From Melanopsichium pennsylvanicum (taxonomy: Eukaryota; Basidiomycota; Ustilaginomycetes; Ustilaginales): DNA of 64,000 nucleotides. Both the position numbers and the translations under genes were made by a program. The stretch is from contig OAPG01000006.1 of NCBI GenBank assembly GCA_900208305.1, positions 868,001-932,000 on the forward strand, written 5' to 3'. Under the pieces are notes generated by a model that worked only from the letters and a program-made list of their open reading frames with translations, did not search any database and had not been told where the DNA came from. Positions within the stretch are counted from its first letter, which is position 1; every line of letters begins with the position of its first letter. This document shows positions 62,146 through 64,000 of the stretch, piece after piece.

Positions 62146-63120
62146 ATGTCCAGCGTCGAACCACAGACTATGCCAGTCGAGGCTCAAGGCATAGCTAAGA
62201 AAACTCGAGCAAGAAGAAACAAGAACACCGCCCCCACTCATAACGACGATGAAGAAGAACTCGAAGACGAGTGTGACTTCCAGCCGATCCGAAACCTCGA
62301 CCCAATCATCATGCAGAAACATTTCAGCAGCCTGGGCGAACTTACGAGCAAGAACTGGGGATTTTGGAATTCAGATTTTGAACGACTAATGTTATCCCTC
62401 GAGGGAGTCGCCGAATATATTACAGGCGAGAAAAATCCCAACAGCGAAGGTTGGAATAAACATTTGGATAACATGATGTGTTCAATCATCATTAGCAAGA
62501 TGAAAACCGGAGGCGAGGATGGACTCGACTCGCTCAAGAGCAAAATCATCGGATTAAAAGTTGCTCATGTTGGAAAGCTCTGGAAGCTGATCAGAGAAGA
62601 TCTCACGGTCGACAACGAAGAAAGGATTAAATTGATCCTGGATCAAATAGTATGTGCGAGGGTCCTTCACAACGATGTGAGGAAGTACATCAAGTACATC
62701 GAGGACCTTTCCAACGAGGCAACCTTAATTGGATATCCGTTCATCGACCACACTCTTACGCATTACGTGCGCCAGCAACTGTACGGAAACCCAATTTACC
62801 AGGTAACCTTAGATATGCATCCGACTTCCTCGTTCAAAGCTCTTTGCACGGCTTTAGAATCCAAGCAGATCCAGCACGAGACACTCGGACCTGGTACATT
62901 TGTTAGAAGAAACCCAATCCATTATCAAGCTCGGGCAGCAAATGTAAGTGGTCCCAAGGAGGCCAATACTCCCTACTATTGGCAAGGACGGCGCGATCCC
63001 AGTAAGCCTAATGAGAGGCCGAAATGTTATAGCTGTGGACAAGTTGGGCACATTGCTAGGCAGTGCTCATACCAGCAACAAAACAACCAGCCGGCCCCGG
63101 ACGCCAAAACGAGCCAGTAG
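62146..63120 (+). CDS. Retrotransposon Gag with CCHC zinc knuckle
   Basis: 324 residues, ATG at 62146, stop TAG at 63118-63120. After an acidic N-terminus (about 1-55) comes the copia-type Gag capsid region (W-G-F-W-N-S-D-F-E-R-L near 72, then helices to about 250). A CCHC knuckle follows: C-Y-S-C-G-Q-V-G-H-I-A-R-Q-C from Cys294, which binds RNA in the virus-like particle. It ends in a Gln/Asn-rich stretch. The 5' leader just before the ATG is a purine-rich repeat of ACAAGAA units. Pol follows in the same frame with only the UAG between. Confidence 0.92.
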   Translation: MSSVEPQTMPVEAQGIAKKTRARRNKNTAPTHNDDEEELEDECDFQPIRNLDPIIMQKHFSSLGELTSKNWGFWNSDFERLMLSLEGVAEYITGEKNPNSEGWNKHLDNMMCSIIISKMKTGGEDGLDSLKSKIIGLKVAHVGKLWKLIREDLTVDNEERIKLILDQIVCARVLHNDVRKYIKYIEDLSNEATLIGYPFIDHTLTHYVRQQLYGNPIYQVTLDMHPTSSFKALCTALESKQIQHETLGPGTFVRRNPIHYQARAANVSGPKEANTPYYWQGRRDPSKPNERPKCYSCGQVGHIARQCSYQQQNNQPAPDAKTSQ

Positions 63121-64000
63121 GAATTTTGGTGCACCCTCACGAGCTCGCACAAAGAAATTAACCCAGATACTTGGGTTGTGGACTCTGGTGCGAGCATGCA
63201 TATGGTAAATGATTTCTCATTGCTCGTTGACCCAAAACCTTTTTCAGGCCAAGTTCACACGGCCGGAGAAGGATCATTGGAGATCAAAGCAATTGGAGAT
63301 ATATTCGCTCATGTAGGCATTATGCAAGTTCACCTGCGTAATGTATTATATGTTCCAAAAGCGAATATAAAATTATTATCTGTTATTGCCTTGATGAAAG
63401 AGAGTGGTGCACGAGTGATTTTTGAAAATTCAGGAGGAAAGATTTATTTCCCAGATGGTGTGATTATTGGAGTAAAAGAAAATGTTGAGAGAAATTGGTT
63501 GGAAATTCGTACCAACCAGCGTGAGAATTATGGGCTACATCAGACAGAAGAATTATTCGAATGCCTACCAGAAAAAATGCAAATTCGCGAACCGAGCAGA
63601 AAAGTATCCAAGGAACACCTATGGCACGAAAGGCTCGGCCACCCAGGCCGAGATAAAGCTAGAGCAATCATCAAGAGATTTAGTGAATCAAGCGAAGTCA
63701 AATTGGACCCTGAAGATTCATTGGATTGTCACGAGTGCATCGCTGCCAAAAGCACACAGGCAAGAATGGGAAAGGGCAGTGGAGAAAGGGACAGCGAAGT
63801 ACTCGGATTAATTCACGTCGATTTAATTACAGATTTATCAGGGACATCTGAATATCGGAACATCCTTGTAGCTGTTGATGACCATAGCGGGTACATATTG
63901 GCTACGCCAATTTTCAAGAAAAGCGATGCACTCGGGTGCCTACAAAATTGGACGAAATTCATGGAAAATCAAACAGGCAACAAGGTCAAAAGAATCAGGT
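63121..64000 (+). CDS. Retrotransposon Pol, 5' part (protease, integrase)
   Basis: Open for 293 codons from the Gag stop to the window edge, in the Gag frame and without its own good ATG near the start. The aspartic protease has its catalytic D-S-G-A-S at 63181, followed by V-L-Y-V-P-K-A-N and L-L-S-V. The GAG-pre-integrase region has H-L-W-H-E-R-L-G-H-P-G near 63619 and C-H-E-C near 63727, completing an H-H-C-C zinc site. The integrase core begins with H-V-D-L-I-T-D (first catalytic Asp, about 63808) and A-V-D-D-H-S-G-Y. Reverse transcriptase and RNase H should lie beyond the window. Expression probably needs reading through the UAG, or this copy is defective. Confidence 0.88.

Larger units (their letters stand above)
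61872..64000 (+). mobile_element. Ty1/copia LTR retrotransposon, right end outside window
   Basis: Order: LTR 61872-62067, primer-binding site 62071-62090, gag 62146-63120, pol from 63121 in the same frame with protease, GAG-pre-integrase zinc region and start of the integrase core. Protease before integrase is common to LTR elements; the GAG-pre-integrase type H-x-R-L-G-H-P motif and small Gag point to the copia superfamily, though reverse transcriptase is not in the window to prove it. Apart from the one UAG, all frames are open, so it is young or recently active. It is inserted upstream of the phosphatidylserine decarboxylase gene, pointing away from it. Confidence 0.9.

Overview
The window looks like chromosomal DNA of a smut-type basidiomycete fungus (Ustilaginomycotina). 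This is inferred from gene style, not from a marker gene: very long, mostly intron-free reading frames; two genes with short GTAAG/GTGAG...AG introns; a fungal Zn2Cys6 regulator; a fungal PDR-type ABC transporter; a PSD2-type phosphatidylserine decarboxylase; and TTAGGG-type telomere-like repeats. No rRNA, complete tRNA, CRISPR array or bacterial-style operon was seen.

Layout. 0.9-2.6 kb (-): divergent indoleamine 2,3-dioxygenase-like heme protein. 5.1-11.8 kb (+): SEN1-type RNA/DNA helicase. 12.4-15.5 kb (+): Zn2Cys6 transcription factor, followed by a TA-rich minisatellite. 16.1-17.2 kb (-): V-ATPase subunit d. 17.9-19.3 kb (-): branched-chain aminotransferase (3 exons), divergent from a TRS65-like TRAPP subunit (19.9-22.7 kb, +). 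23.0-27.5 kb (-): DDB1. 27.5-33.7 kb: a 6 kb gene-poor island of decayed repeats, hairpins and telomere-like sequence. 33.7-35.1 kb (+): zinc alcohol dehydrogenase (4 exons). 37.0-38.2 kb (-): cystathionine beta-synthase without the usual C-terminal regulatory domains. 41.0-46.7 kb (+): CSC1/TMEM63-type channel. 49.1-53.4 kb (+): PDR ABC transporter broken by a one-base frameshift in its first nucleotide-binding domain. 54.0-54.7 kb (+): TPR protein. 55.6-56.4 kb (+): DUF1764 protein. 57.2-61.3 kb (-): C2/EF-hand phosphatidylserine decarboxylase. 61.9-64.0 kb (+): the 5' end of a Ty1/copia retrotransposon that runs off the window.

The genes are mostly housekeeping genes (transcription termination, vacuolar acidification, Golgi/TRAPP traffic, DNA repair/ubiquitination, amino-acid and phospholipid metabolism) and do not form an obvious pathway cluster. 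The most unusual material is at the right end. The retrotransposon has Gag and Pol in the same frame separated by one UAG. Its primer-binding site matches the anticodon arm of a tRNA-Lys(CUU) and not a tRNA 3' end. Its LTR begins with, and is immediately preceded by, sequence resembling the complementary 3' half of that same tRNA, in the upstream copy down to CCA. Other notable items are the repeat island at 28-33 kb, the Bateman-less CBS, the divergent IDO-like protein, the repeated GxPxG motif in the SEN1 tail and the frameshifted transporter.
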